24,921 bases of DNA from Bermanella sp034111105 (lineage in GTDB: Bacteria; Pseudomonadota; Gammaproteobacteria; Pseudomonadales; Oceanobacteraceae): assembly GCA_034111105.1 (NCBI GenBank), contig JAWUXY010000042.1:1-24921 (forward strand). Reading direction: 5' to 3'. The notes beneath the pieces were generated by a model. That model did no database searches. It was given only the letters and a program-made list of their open reading frames with translations, and was not told the origin of the DNA. Made by a program: the position numbers and the translations under genes. Below are positions 1-7,091 of this stretch, one piece after another (positions within the stretch are counted from its first letter, which is position 1; the number at the start of each line of letters is the position of its first letter).

Positions 1-827
1 TACCCAGCCCAGCCAAGCTCAACCTGTTTCTACACATCACAGGTCAGCGCCCTAATGGCTATCATGAACTGCAAACCATCTTTCAATTTATTGATCGCTG
101 TGATGAGTTGACCTTTGCTAGCAATGATTCAGGCCAAATTACCATTACACCTGCTATAGATGGTGTGCCTCTAGAAGACAACCTTATCTATAAGGCGGCT
201 AAAATTATTCAAAGCAAAACCGGCTGTGAAAAAGGCGCTGACATTAATTTGCATAAAATATTGCCTATGGGCGGTGGCCTTGGCGGTGGCAGCTCAAATG
301 CAGCAACGGCATTGGTTGGGTTGAATCATTTATGGCAAACCCAATTGGACATAAATGAATTAGCTCAGCTAGGCTTACAGCTGGGTGCTGATGTCCCTGT
401 GTTTGTACGCGGTCAGGCCGCGTGGGCAGAGGGCGTTGGCGAAAAGCTAACACCGATGGAAGACCTAGAAGAGAATTGGTTTGTGGTAATTACACCCCCT
501 TGCCATGTGAACACTGCAGAAGTTTTTTCACACAAAGGTTTGACAAGGGACACTCCAGCGTGCAGAATTAGCGCCGCTCTCAGGGGCGAGGGTCAAAATG
601 ACTGTGAATCAGTGGTTTGCAAACTCCATAAAGAAGTTTCTAACTCATTGAATTTGCTAAAGAATTTTGGCTCTGCTAGAATGACTGGCACTGGCGCTTG
701 CGTCTTCTTAGAACTCGATTCTGAGAACAAAGCAAATTCGGTTCTAGCCAAGCTACCAGCTGACATACAAGCTTTCGTGGCGAAAGGCATTAACCAATCG
801 CCATTGCAAAAAGCTTTAATTAGCTGA
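1..827 (+). CDS. ispE: 4-diphosphocytidyl-2-C-methyl-D-erythritol kinase (5' partial)
   Basis: GHMP-family kinase of the non-mevalonate (MEP) isoprenoid pathway; it phosphorylates CDP-methylerythritol at the 2-OH in the cytoplasm. The open frame runs from base 3 at the window edge, so the true start lies outside; 274 residues are visible against about 283 in E. coli, so only roughly the first ten are missing. The visible N-terminus begins SPAKLNLFLHITGQRPNGYH, a classic IspE opening, and the glycine-rich ATP loop PMGGGLGGGSSNAA follows. The C-terminal GHMP motif RMTGTGACVFLE is intact. An internal ATG at base 108 is not the start because IspE homology continues upstream of it. Only 8 bases separate the stop from tRNA-Gln, the order seen in Pseudomonas-like genomes. 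Confidence 0.96.
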   Translation, partial: PSPAKLNLFLHITGQRPNGYHELQTIFQFIDRCDELTFASNDSGQITITPAIDGVPLEDNLIYKAAKIIQSKTGCEKGADINLHKILPMGGGLGGGSSNAATALVGLNHLWQTQLDINELAQLGLQLGADVPVFVRGQAAWAEGVGEKLTPMEDLEENWFVVITPPCHVNTAEVFSHKGLTRDTPACRISAALRGEGQNDCESVVCKLHKEVSNSLNLLKNFGSARMTGTGACVFLELDSENKANSVLAKLPADIQAFVAKGINQSPLQKALIS

Positions 828-835
828 GTCAATTT

Positions 836-910
836 AGGGGTGTAGCCAAGCGGTAAGGCAACGGGTTTTGATCCCGTCATGCGTAGGTTCGAATCCTGCC
901 ACCCCTGCCA
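836..910 (+). tRNA. tRNA-Gln (anticodon UUG)
   Basis: A full cloverleaf can be folded by hand. The acceptor stem AGGGGTG (836–842) pairs with CACCCCT (900–906), followed by discriminator G907 and encoded CCA (908–910). The D stem is GCC/GGC, the anticodon stem ACGGG/CCCGT carries TTG at 868–870, and the T arm is GTAGG-TTCGAAT-CCTGC with one G-U pair. The first acceptor pair is A-U instead of the U-A of E. coli tRNA-Gln; both are weak pairs as GlnRS prefers. It sits between ispE and prs and may be processed from a longer transcript. Confidence 0.97.
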
Positions 911-961
911 TCTTTTTAAAATCCATCATTGATCAAGCTAATTAGCACATGGGGTATCCGA

Positions 962-1906
962 GTGTCTAAGTTAATGGTTTTTACCGGTAACGCAAATCCG
1001 GAACTGGCGCGTCTTATTGTTGAGCGTCTAGACCTTCCTTTAGGTGAGGCTACCTGCGGCCAATTCAGTGATGGTGAAATTACCATCGACATCCAAGAGA
1101 ACGTACGCGGTAAAGACGTTTTCATTATCCAGCCAACCTGTGTGCCTACCAATGACAACCTTATGGAAGTGTTGTTAATGGCTGATGCATTGCGTCGCTC
1201 TTCTGCAGGGCGTGTTACGGCTGTTATTCCTTATTATGGTTATGCCCGTCAAGATCGTCGTGTACGTTCTGCCCGTGTGCCTATTTCTGCAAAAGTTGTG
1301 GCTGACATGCTACAAACGGCTGGTGTTGATCGCGTATTAACCGTTGATCTACACGCTGACCAAATTCAAGGCTTCTTCAATATCCCAATGGATAACATCT
1401 ACGGTTCACCGATTTTATTAGATGACATTGAAAAGCAAAACTACGACAACTTGATGGTTGTCTCTCCTGACGTAGGTGGTGTAGTGCGTGCACGTGCAAT
1501 TGCTAAGCAATTAAACGATGCCGACCTTGCCATTATTGATAAACGTCGCCCGCAAGCCAATGAAGCACAAGTTATGCACATCATTGGTGATGTTACTGAC
1601 CGTACTTGCGTATTGGTTGATGACATGGTCGATACGGCTGGTACGCTGTGTAAAGCAGCCGATGCACTTAAGCAGTTTGGTGCGAAAAAGGTTGTGGCTT
1701 ACTGTACACATCCTGTACTATCCGGCGCCGCGATAAAGAACATTATGAATTCTCAGTTAGATGAGTTAGTGGTTACTGACACTATTCCTCTAACGGACGA
1801 AGCAAGAGCATGTGGGCAAATTCGCCAACTGACTCTAGCGGGCTTGTTAGCCGAGTCGATTCGACGGGTTAACAACGAAGAATCCATCAGTGCGATGTTT
1901 CGTTAA
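962..1906 (+). CDS. prs: Ribose-phosphate pyrophosphokinase (PRPP synthetase)
   Basis: Makes phosphoribosyl pyrophosphate from ribose 5-phosphate and ATP, feeding purine, pyrimidine, NAD, histidine and tryptophan synthesis. The GTG at 962 is chosen as start: it gives 314 residues (E. coli 315), begins MSKLMVFTGNANPELA like the family, and follows a GGGG run with a 7-base gap. A TTG at 929 would add 11 non-conserved residues. Family motifs are present: FSDGE, the ATP flexible loop YYGYARQDRR, DLHADQIQGFF, and the PRPP-binding signature VLVDDMVDTAGTL with the two aspartates at 220–221. It ends with the conserved ESISAMF. Confidence 0.97.
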   Translation: MSKLMVFTGNANPELARLIVERLDLPLGEATCGQFSDGEITIDIQENVRGKDVFIIQPTCVPTNDNLMEVLLMADALRRSSAGRVTAVIPYYGYARQDRRVRSARVPISAKVVADMLQTAGVDRVLTVDLHADQIQGFFNIPMDNIYGSPILLDDIEKQNYDNLMVVSPDVGGVVRARAIAKQLNDADLAIIDKRRPQANEAQVMHIIGDVTDRTCVLVDDMVDTAGTLCKAADALKQFGAKKVVAYCTHPVLSGAAIKNIMNSQLDELVVTDTIPLTDEARACGQIRQLTLAGLLAESIRRVNNEESISAMFR

Positions 1907-1929
1907 TTCGAAACCGCGTATTTGATAGA

Positions 1930-1949
1930 GCTTAAAGTTCGCTTTAAGC
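1930..1949 (+). promoter_or_regulatory. Perfect 8-bp hairpin in the rplY leader
   Basis: GCTTAAAG (1930–1937), loop TTCG, CTTTAAGC (1942–1949). It lies in the 103-base prs–rplY gap and has no T-run after it, so it is not a standard terminator. Downstream, CTAATCC (1958–1964) can pair with GGGTTAG just ahead of the rplY ribosome site, and CCGCG near 1915 can pair with CGCGG near 1970. The structures suggest a folded mRNA leader; function is inferred. Confidence 0.45.
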
Positions 1950-2009
1950 AATGGGCTCTAATCCTGGTCGCGGGGTTAGGGCTAATTTCATTTATAAAGG
2001 GTAATAACC

Positions 2010-2645
2010 ATGGCTAATTATGAATTAAGCGCCGAACTTCGCGAATTGAAAGGTACGGGTGCGAGCCGCCGTCTTCGTCGTGAAGCGGGCAAAACTCCTG
2101 GCATCGTTTACGGTGGCGACAAAGAACCGACTCAAGTAACTTTGGTTCTTAAAGATCTGAACAAATCATTTGAAGACGAAGGCTTTTTCAGCCACATCAT
2201 CAAATTAAATGTTGCAGGTGAAACTGAAACTGTTCTTATCAAAGACGTTCAGCGCCACGCTTACAAGCCTGTTATTTTACACGTTGATTTCCAACGCGTA
2301 TCTAACACCACCATCATCAAGCAGCACATTCCTTTACACTTCATCAACGAAGAAAACTGTAAAGGCGTTAAGCTACAAGGCGGTAAAGTTAAGCACACTA
2401 TCTCTGACGTATTGGTTATTTGTGAAGCAGGTAAACTACCTGAGTTCATCGAAGTTGACCTAGCAGATGCAGAAGTGGGCACTATGCTTCACCTTTCTGA
2501 CCTTGTATTGCCAGAAGGCGTTGAGATCCTTGAGCTAACTCATGGTTCTGATCACGATTCTGCTGTTGTATCTGTAGACATTCCTAAAGGTTTGGCTACT
2601 GAAGAAGATGACGCTGCTGCAGAAGACGCACCAGCTGCTGAGTAA
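2010..2645 (+). CDS. rplY: Large ribosomal subunit protein bL25, long Ctc/TL5 form
   Basis: Binds 5S rRNA in the central protuberance of the 50S subunit. At 211 residues it is the long form (N-terminal L25 domain of about 95 residues plus a C-terminal TL5/Ctc domain), in contrast to the 94-residue E. coli protein. The N-terminal motif RELKGTGASRRLRREAGKTPGIVYGG is conventional (shown here only in part of its extent), and the tail is acidic and alanine-rich (EEDDAAAEDAPAAE). The ATG at 2010 follows AAAGGGTAATAACC, a good ribosome site. The gene order prs–rplY–pth is conserved in many gammaproteobacteria. The preceding leader contains hairpins that could serve autogenous control, as reported for E. 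coli rplY. Confidence 0.96.
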   Translation: MANYELSAELRELKGTGASRRLRREAGKTPGIVYGGDKEPTQVTLVLKDLNKSFEDEGFFSHIIKLNVAGETETVLIKDVQRHAYKPVILHVDFQRVSNTTIIKQHIPLHFINEENCKGVKLQGGKVKHTISDVLVICEAGKLPEFIEVDLADAEVGTMLHLSDLVLPEGVEILELTHGSDHDSAVVSVDIPKGLATEEDDAAAEDAPAAE

Positions 2646-2667
2646 TCAACCAAATTAAGGCATTCGC

Positions 2668-3255
2668 GTGAAGGATAACATTCGTCTAATTGTGGGCTTG
2701 GGCAATCCCGGTTCAGAATATGAGAATACGCGTCACAACGCAGGTGCTTGGTTACTCAACGAGATTGCACGCCACTATGGCGTGCAACTCAAACCTGAAA
2801 AAAAATTCCACGGTCTTTGTGGTAAAGCCTTAATCAAAGGCAAAGAAGTCTTTTTACTCTTCCCTACTACCTTCATGAATGTAAGCGGCCAAGCGGTTCA
2901 AGCCCTTGCTAACTTTTATAAAATTCCTGTAAATGAAATTCTCGTCTTACACGATGAATTAGATTTACCTGTGGGCACGGCCAAATTAAAACTCGGCGGT
3001 GGTCATGGCGGTCAAAACGGTTTACGCGACATCATCAGTAAGATGGCCAACGACAAAAATTTTTATCGCTTACGCATTGGTATCGGACATCCTGGCGATA
3101 AAAACAAAGTTACAGGGCATGTGTTAGGTAAGCCAAATAAAGACGAATTAAAAAAGATTGAAACCATCATCGACGTAGCAACATCTGAAATCGACAGCTT
3201 AGTCACAGGTGATTGGTCAGGCGCAATGAACCGCCTGCATAGCATAAAGGCTTGA
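2668..3255 (+). CDS. pth: Peptidyl-tRNA hydrolase
   Basis: Releases tRNA from drop-off peptidyl-tRNAs in the cytoplasm, an essential recycling step. The 195-residue length is normal. The start is a GTG at 2668 preceded by TAAGG with a 7-base gap. Catalytic features are visible: LIVGLGNPGSEYENTRHNAG with the catalytic histidine at residue 23, the tRNA-contact motif TTFMNVSGQAV, the aspartate in VLHDELDLP, and the GGHGGQNGLRDI loop. It lies 22 bases after rplY and is probably co-transcribed with it. Confidence 0.97.
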   Translation: MKDNIRLIVGLGNPGSEYENTRHNAGAWLLNEIARHYGVQLKPEKKFHGLCGKALIKGKEVFLLFPTTFMNVSGQAVQALANFYKIPVNEILVLHDELDLPVGTAKLKLGGGHGGQNGLRDIISKMANDKNFYRLRIGIGHPGDKNKVTGHVLGKPNKDELKKIETIIDVATSEIDSLVTGDWSGAMNRLHSIKA

Positions 3256-3268
3256 CGGAAAATGGGAA

Positions 3269-3433
3269 ACGGGAGACGCCCTAAAGTCCCCGCCACCCTG
3301 AGATGAAAGAAATAGCCTTAGGGCAAATAAACTAATACCTGAAAACTGCCAAGATTAAGCTGGTACTTTTCTAATAGAATTTTTATATCCGCAGCGGTGT
3401 CACGAAGACTTTCAAGCGTCTCACGTCTCCCGT
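3269..3433 (+). repeat. Inverted short repeat pair in the pth–ychF gap
   Basis: ACGGGAGACG (3269–3278) and its perfect reverse complement CGTCTCCCGT (3424–3433) bracket most of the 202-base gap. Related words (GGGAAACGGGAG, CGTCTCACGTCTCC) surround each arm. A second local inverted pair, GCCCTAA (3278–3284) with TTAGGGC (3318–3324), lies inside. This may be a small non-coding repeat element; I see no coding sequence in the gap. Function unknown. Confidence 0.4.
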
Positions 3434-3457
3434 CTAGCGCAAAGCGAGGAGAAAATA

Positions 3458-4552
3458 ATGGGTTTTAAATGTGGCATTGTCGGTTTACCAAACGTTGGTA
3501 AATCCACCCTTTTTAATGCACTGACTAAATCAGGTATTGGTGCAGAGAACTTTCCGTTTTGTACAATTGAGCCTAACAGTGGTGTGGTGCCGATGCCAGA
3601 TGCACGCCTTGATGCACTGGCCGCCATTGTAGTGCCGCAAAAAGTCATCCCGACCTCTATGGAGTTTGTGGATATCGCGGGCCTTGTTAAGGGCGCGTCA
3701 AAAGGCGAAGGCCTAGGTAACCAGTTCTTAGCGAACATTCGTGAAACCGATGCGATTGCTCACGTTGTGCGTTGCTTTGAAGACGAAAACGTTATCCACG
3801 TTGAAAACCGAATCAACCCAGCCGATGACATCGACGTTATTAACCTTGAATTAATTCTAGCCGACCTTGAGTCAGCTGAGAAACAATTGCAACGTGTAAC
3901 ACGTACTGCCAAAAGCGGCGACAAAGATGCCGTAGCCGATAAAAACCTATTAGAAAAAATGGTTGCCCATTTAGAAAATGACCAGCCAATTCGCTCAATG
4001 GAGCTAGACGACGATGATAATAAACGCGTACGTTTATTTCATATGATCACCGTAAAGCCAACCATGTACATTGCTAACGTGGCTGAAGATGGTTTTGAAA
4101 ACAACCCATTCTTAGACATCGTCAATGCCATCGCAGCAAAAGAAAACGCCGTTGTTGTGCCGGTTTGTAATAAAATTGAACAAGAAATTTCTGAGCTAGA
4201 TGACCCTGAAGACGTTGCCATGTTTCTTGAAGAAATGGGACAAAGCGAACCCGGTTTAAACCGTGTTATCCGTGGTGGTTATGAATTACTTGGCTTACAA
4301 ACGTATTTCACCGCTGGTGTAAAAGAAGTACGCGCTTGGACCATTAAGAAAAACAGCACGGCACCAAAAGCCGCGGCGGCGATTCACACTGATTTCGAAA
4401 AAGGCTTCATTCGTGCCGAAACCATGGCCTATGATGACTTCATCGAATACAAAGGTGAAGCAGGCTGTAAGCAAGCAGGCAAACTGCGTGTTGAAGGTAA
4501 AGAATACGTTGTTAAAGACGGCGACATCTTGCACTTCTTGTTTAACGTTTAA
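3458..4552 (+). CDS. ychF: Redox-regulated ATPase YchF (OLA1-type GTPase-fold protein)
   Basis: Ribosome-associated TRAFAC-class nucleotidase that prefers ATP; in E. coli it is linked to oxidative stress responses. Length is 364 residues against 363 in E. coli. The P-loop GLPNVGKSTL lies near residues 8–17, followed by the switch motif DIAGLVKGASKGEGLGNQFL and the NKIE base-specificity motif that replaces NKxD and explains the ATP preference. The C-terminal TGS domain ends KEYVVKDGDILHFLFNV. A strong ribosome site (GAGGAG) precedes the ATG. pth–ychF adjacency is widely conserved. Confidence 0.97.
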   Translation: MGFKCGIVGLPNVGKSTLFNALTKSGIGAENFPFCTIEPNSGVVPMPDARLDALAAIVVPQKVIPTSMEFVDIAGLVKGASKGEGLGNQFLANIRETDAIAHVVRCFEDENVIHVENRINPADDIDVINLELILADLESAEKQLQRVTRTAKSGDKDAVADKNLLEKMVAHLENDQPIRSMELDDDDNKRVRLFHMITVKPTMYIANVAEDGFENNPFLDIVNAIAAKENAVVVPVCNKIEQEISELDDPEDVAMFLEEMGQSEPGLNRVIRGGYELLGLQTYFTAGVKEVRAWTIKKNSTAPKAAAAIHTDFEKGFIRAETMAYDDFIEYKGEAGCKQAGKLRVEGKEYVVKDGDILHFLFNV

Positions 4553-4570
4553 TTAAACATCGCTTTAAAA

Positions 4571-4595
4571 GCCGCTTGTCATCGCGACAAGTGGC
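4571..4595 (+). terminator. Hairpin downstream of ychF, possible terminator
   Basis: GCCGCTTGTC (4571–4580), loop ATCGC, GACAAGTGGC (4586–4595): ten pairs with one G-U, 18 bases after the ychF stop. The plus-strand flank lacks a T-run (GTCTAAAA), while the minus strand would have TTTT, so intrinsic termination on the plus strand would be weak. It may act with the C-rich stretch that follows. Confidence 0.45.
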
Positions 4596-4603
4596 GTCTA
4601 AAA

Positions 4604-4740
4604 CCTCTCAGCACACTCTAAACCCAACCTCACTGAACACCATCCTAAGTTAAACCCCGTACCGACATTTAAACCCTTGCACCTCATATCATCAGCACAC
4701 TATAAACCGCACGATTAATCACACAATCAATTGCGCCCTA
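4604..4740 (+). promoter_or_regulatory. C-rich, G-poor stretch, possible Rho-loading (rut) zone
   Basis: Counting by hand gives about 51 C against 11 G in these 137 bases, unlike the surrounding genes. No ORF or strong hairpin interrupts it. C>G bubbles of this kind are the known signature of Rho utilisation sites. The stretch also holds a near-exact direct repeat: TCAGCACACTCTAAACC (4608–4624) and TCAGCACACTATAAACC (4692–4708). Placement between the housekeeping block and the merR promoter fits a transcription boundary; this is inference. Confidence 0.4.
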
Positions 4741-4763
4741 TTGCCATTTACAGACTAAAGACG

Positions 4764-4794
4764 TTGACTCTCCCCCTAGGTAAGGCTGTATATT
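4764..4794 (+). promoter_or_regulatory. MerR-type promoter with 19-bp spacer
   Basis: A near-consensus -35 TTGACT (4764–4769) and -10 TATATT (4789–4794) are separated by 19 bases (4770–4788), the over-long spacing that MerR-family activators correct by DNA distortion. The spacer contains the palindrome CCTAGG (4775–4780) within an imperfect dyad. Predicted transcription starts near 4801, 28 bases before the regulator ATG at 4829. This suggests autoactivation of the operon by its own first product. Confidence 0.65.
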
Positions 4795-4828
4795 TTGCAC
4801 TGGAATATAAGATGTGAGTATTTTAGCC

Positions 4829-5632
4829 ATGTACACGATAGGAGAGTTTTCACGCATTACCAGCGTTACGGTTAAAGCGTTACGTCATTACCATGAAAAA
4901 GGCATTCTTGAGCCATCACATATCAATAAACACACCCGCTATCGATATTACACATCTGATGACATCAACAAATTACACCTCATATCAACCTTACAATTAA
5001 TCAATTTTAATTTGAGCGAAATTAAAGAAGTGCTGTCATCGTACAATGACGAATCCGATATAACGCAGATATTAACCGTTAAAAGAAATCTTATTTCTCA
5101 AAAAATTGAAGACCTAAAAAAAGCATCGGCTATCATTGATATAACATTAAACAAAGAAAAGTCCGTGAAAAGCATATTAAGTAAACCCGCGGATATCCTG
5201 ATAAAAAAGGTCCCAGATATTGAGATCGCGGCCATTAAATGGGAAGGGGCCTATAAAAACACAGGCGCTATCGTTAAAAAACTCTACAAACAGTATGCAC
5301 GCTATGCATGCGGCCCGATATTTAATTTATACTTTCACAATGAATATCAAGAAACAGCCACAATAGAAACATGCCTTCCTATCAACATTAAACATAAAAA
5401 AGACCATGAGTATATTACGATACCTGGCAGAACTTACATTACCTTAGTGCACATAGGCTCATATGAAGACTTAGGATTAAGCTACGCAAAATTATTTGAA
5501 CACATAAAAAATAATAATATAAAAACATCGCCCCCAATCAGAGAAATATACCACAAAGGTCCTGGCGTATTACTTAAGGGCAAGCCTAAAAATTACGCAA
5601 CAGAAATTCAAATTCCTATTATTATTGAATAA
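4829..5632 (+). CDS. MerR-family activator with GyrI-like ligand-binding domain (BmrR-like)
   Basis: 267 residues. Residues 1–70 form a MerR winged helix (MYTIGEFSRITSVTVKALRH, then YEKG-like HYHEKGILEP and RYRYYTSDDI). Residues about 75–115 form the dimerising helix, and 130–267 form a GyrI-like/BmrR effector pocket ending GPGVLLKGKPKNYATEIQIP. No MerR-type metal-binding cysteine pattern is seen, so a small organic ligand is more likely. The start is taken at the family-like ATG 4829; an in-frame GTG at 4814 would add five residues. It heads a tight operon with a GyrI-like protein, an AlkD-like glycosylase and Ogt, suggesting it senses a DNA-alkylating compound. The ligand is inferred, not visible. 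Lysine/isoleucine-rich and AT-rich relative to the preceding block. Confidence 0.85.
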   Translation: MYTIGEFSRITSVTVKALRHYHEKGILEPSHINKHTRYRYYTSDDINKLHLISTLQLINFNLSEIKEVLSSYNDESDITQILTVKRNLISQKIEDLKKASAIIDITLNKEKSVKSILSKPADILIKKVPDIEIAAIKWEGAYKNTGAIVKKLYKQYARYACGPIFNLYFHNEYQETATIETCLPINIKHKKDHEYITIPGRTYITLVHIGSYEDLGLSYAKLFEHIKNNNIKTSPPIREIYHKGPGVLLKGKPKNYATEIQIPIIIE

Positions 5633-5677
5633 TAGAATTTATGCTTTAGTAAACAGGACATAACGAGGCTATACCCA

Positions 5678-6310
5678 ATGCAAGATAAGCATGAGTGGCG
5701 AAAAAAAGAAAAAGCTATATACACCACAAGAAAAAATCCTGAAATAATAGACGTACCCACGTTCCAATATATAACCTTATCAGGTGAGGGCAGCCCAGCG
5801 TCTCCGATTTTCACGGATATAATAGGCACCTTATACTCATTATCATATGCAATAAAAATGACGCTTAAAAAATCAGGTAACCCACCATTAAGATACACTG
5901 ATTATACGGTATACCCTTTAGAAGGCGTCTGGGATATCAATGAAGAAGCAAAGACTCATTTTTCAGGTAACGTATGCAAAGATGATTTTATTTATACATT
6001 AATGATTCGACAGCCAGCCTTTGTTAGTCATGACTTTTTCAATCAAATTCTTAGCTCATTAAGCGAAAAAAAACCTAATAGGTTACTCAATGAGGTAAAG
6101 TTAGAATCAATCTCAGAGGGGAAATGCATTCAAATGCTGCATATTGGCAAATATGATGACGAACCCAATAGCTTTAATGAAATGGAAGCATTTGCAGCAA
6201 GTAAAGGAATGATTCGTTTATCTAAAGTACACCGTGAAGTCTACCTTTCTGATGCTAGAAAAGTTGAACCTGATAAACTGAAAACCATATTACGATTCAA
6301 GATAAAATAA
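5678..6310 (+). CDS. GyrI-like small-molecule-binding protein, possible genotoxin hydrolase
   Basis: 210 residues, cytoplasmic, two SOUL/GyrI half-repeats. It matches the long free-standing GyrI-like family: VVDVP-like IIDVPTFQYITLSGEGSP near the N-terminus, YPLEGVWD at 79–86, MIRQPAFVSHDF at 109–120, MLHIGKYDDEPNSFNEMEAF, and the closing HREVYLSDARKVEPDKLKT with conserved Glu187. Known members YtkR7 and C10R6 hydrolyse the cyclopropane warhead of yatakemycin and CC-1065; others only bind ligands. A GAGG ribosome site precedes ATG 5678, 45 bases after the MerR gene, and the next gene begins 7 bases after its stop. Co-occurrence with an AlkD-like glycosylase favours genotoxin detoxification, but the substrate is unknown and binding-only roles remain possible. 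Confidence 0.8.
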   Translation: MQDKHEWRKKEKAIYTTRKNPEIIDVPTFQYITLSGEGSPASPIFTDIIGTLYSLSYAIKMTLKKSGNPPLRYTDYTVYPLEGVWDINEEAKTHFSGNVCKDDFIYTLMIRQPAFVSHDFFNQILSSLSEKKPNRLLNEVKLESISEGKCIQMLHIGKYDDEPNSFNEMEAFAASKGMIRLSKVHREVYLSDARKVEPDKLKTILRFKIK

Positions 6311-6317
6311 ACCCACC

Positions 6318-7076
6318 ATGCATCTTTTATCATATGTAAATTACCTTAAGAATAAGCTCAATAGTGCAGGCTCTATCGAGAAAGCACAGCTAAGCCAACG
6401 CTACCTTCCCAATGATATAAATTGTGTTGGTGCAACCGCATTCGATATAAAAAAGATCATTGCTGAATTTCATATTCAATACCCAAACATCTCATCAGAA
6501 GATTCTCTTACTGTATGTGAATACATAATTAAGCATGCTAAATACAATGAAGAAATCTTAATTGCGTTTGGCCTCATCAATAAATTTGTCGCCAAACATT
6601 ATGATGATACCTTACTCTTACGATTTGAATATTGGCTAGAACACAATATAAACAACTGGTCACAAGTGGATGACTTATGCATTAAGACCATTTTTCGATT
6701 CCTGATGGCTCGCCCTCATTTAATCGATCAGACTCAACATTGGGCATACTCTCATGTCTCATGGTGTCGTCGAGCCAGCAATGTGGTTTGGGTGAAGTTT
6801 ATAAAAAGAAAAATTGGAACGTCCGTATATTATCTGAACAAAGAGTTAATCTTCAAAAATTGTAATACCCTCATTAATGACAAAGACCCCTTTGTTCAAA
6901 AAAGCATTGGTTGGTTATTAAAAGTAGCCTCATTACAATATGAAGATGATGTGATTAGATACATTGAAGAGAATGGCAGCTTGATGACCAGACCCACCAT
7001 TCGATACGCGCTTGAAAAATTGAATACAAGCACAAGAAAACGACTATTAACTGAAACAAAAATACATTCACCATGA
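6318..7076 (+). CDS. AlkD-like HEAT-repeat DNA alkylation repair protein
   Basis: 252 residues of helical repeats matching the AlkD/DNA alkylation repair family, which excises bulky or cationic alkylpurines without base flipping. The pair Trp114 and Asp118 in NNWSQVDDL has the same spacing as the B. cereus AlkD catalytic Trp109/Asp113. The basic helix SWCRRASNVVW and the FFIRKAIGW-like segment PFVQKSIGWLLK with Trp199 (AlkD Trp187) also align. The position of AlkD Arg190 appears to be Lys202 here, a possible specificity change (alignment from memory). The yatakemycin resistance glycosylase YtkR2 belongs to this family. Only 7 bases separate it from the GyrI-like gene and 15 from ogt, so it is in the same operon. 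Confidence 0.8.
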   Translation: MHLLSYVNYLKNKLNSAGSIEKAQLSQRYLPNDINCVGATAFDIKKIIAEFHIQYPNISSEDSLTVCEYIIKHAKYNEEILIAFGLINKFVAKHYDDTLLLRFEYWLEHNINNWSQVDDLCIKTIFRFLMARPHLIDQTQHWAYSHVSWCRRASNVVWVKFIKRKIGTSVYYLNKELIFKNCNTLINDKDPFVQKSIGWLLKVASLQYEDDVIRYIEENGSLMTRPTIRYALEKLNTSTRKRLLTETKIHSP

Positions 7077-7091
7077 ATATAGAGCCACCTA

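Noticed and set aside
593..880. 95-residue minus-strand reading frame over the ispE end and tRNA
   Set aside because: It is a shadow of ispE and would read through the tRNA gene.
1930..1949. Hairpin after prs as an intrinsic terminator
   Set aside because: No T-run follows and the stem is AT-rich; a leader structure is a better reading.
4786..4802. LexA-like CTGT followed by CACTGG near the merR promoter
   Set aside because: Only one half-site matches; ACAG is missing at the required spacing, and the bases are explained by the -10 region.
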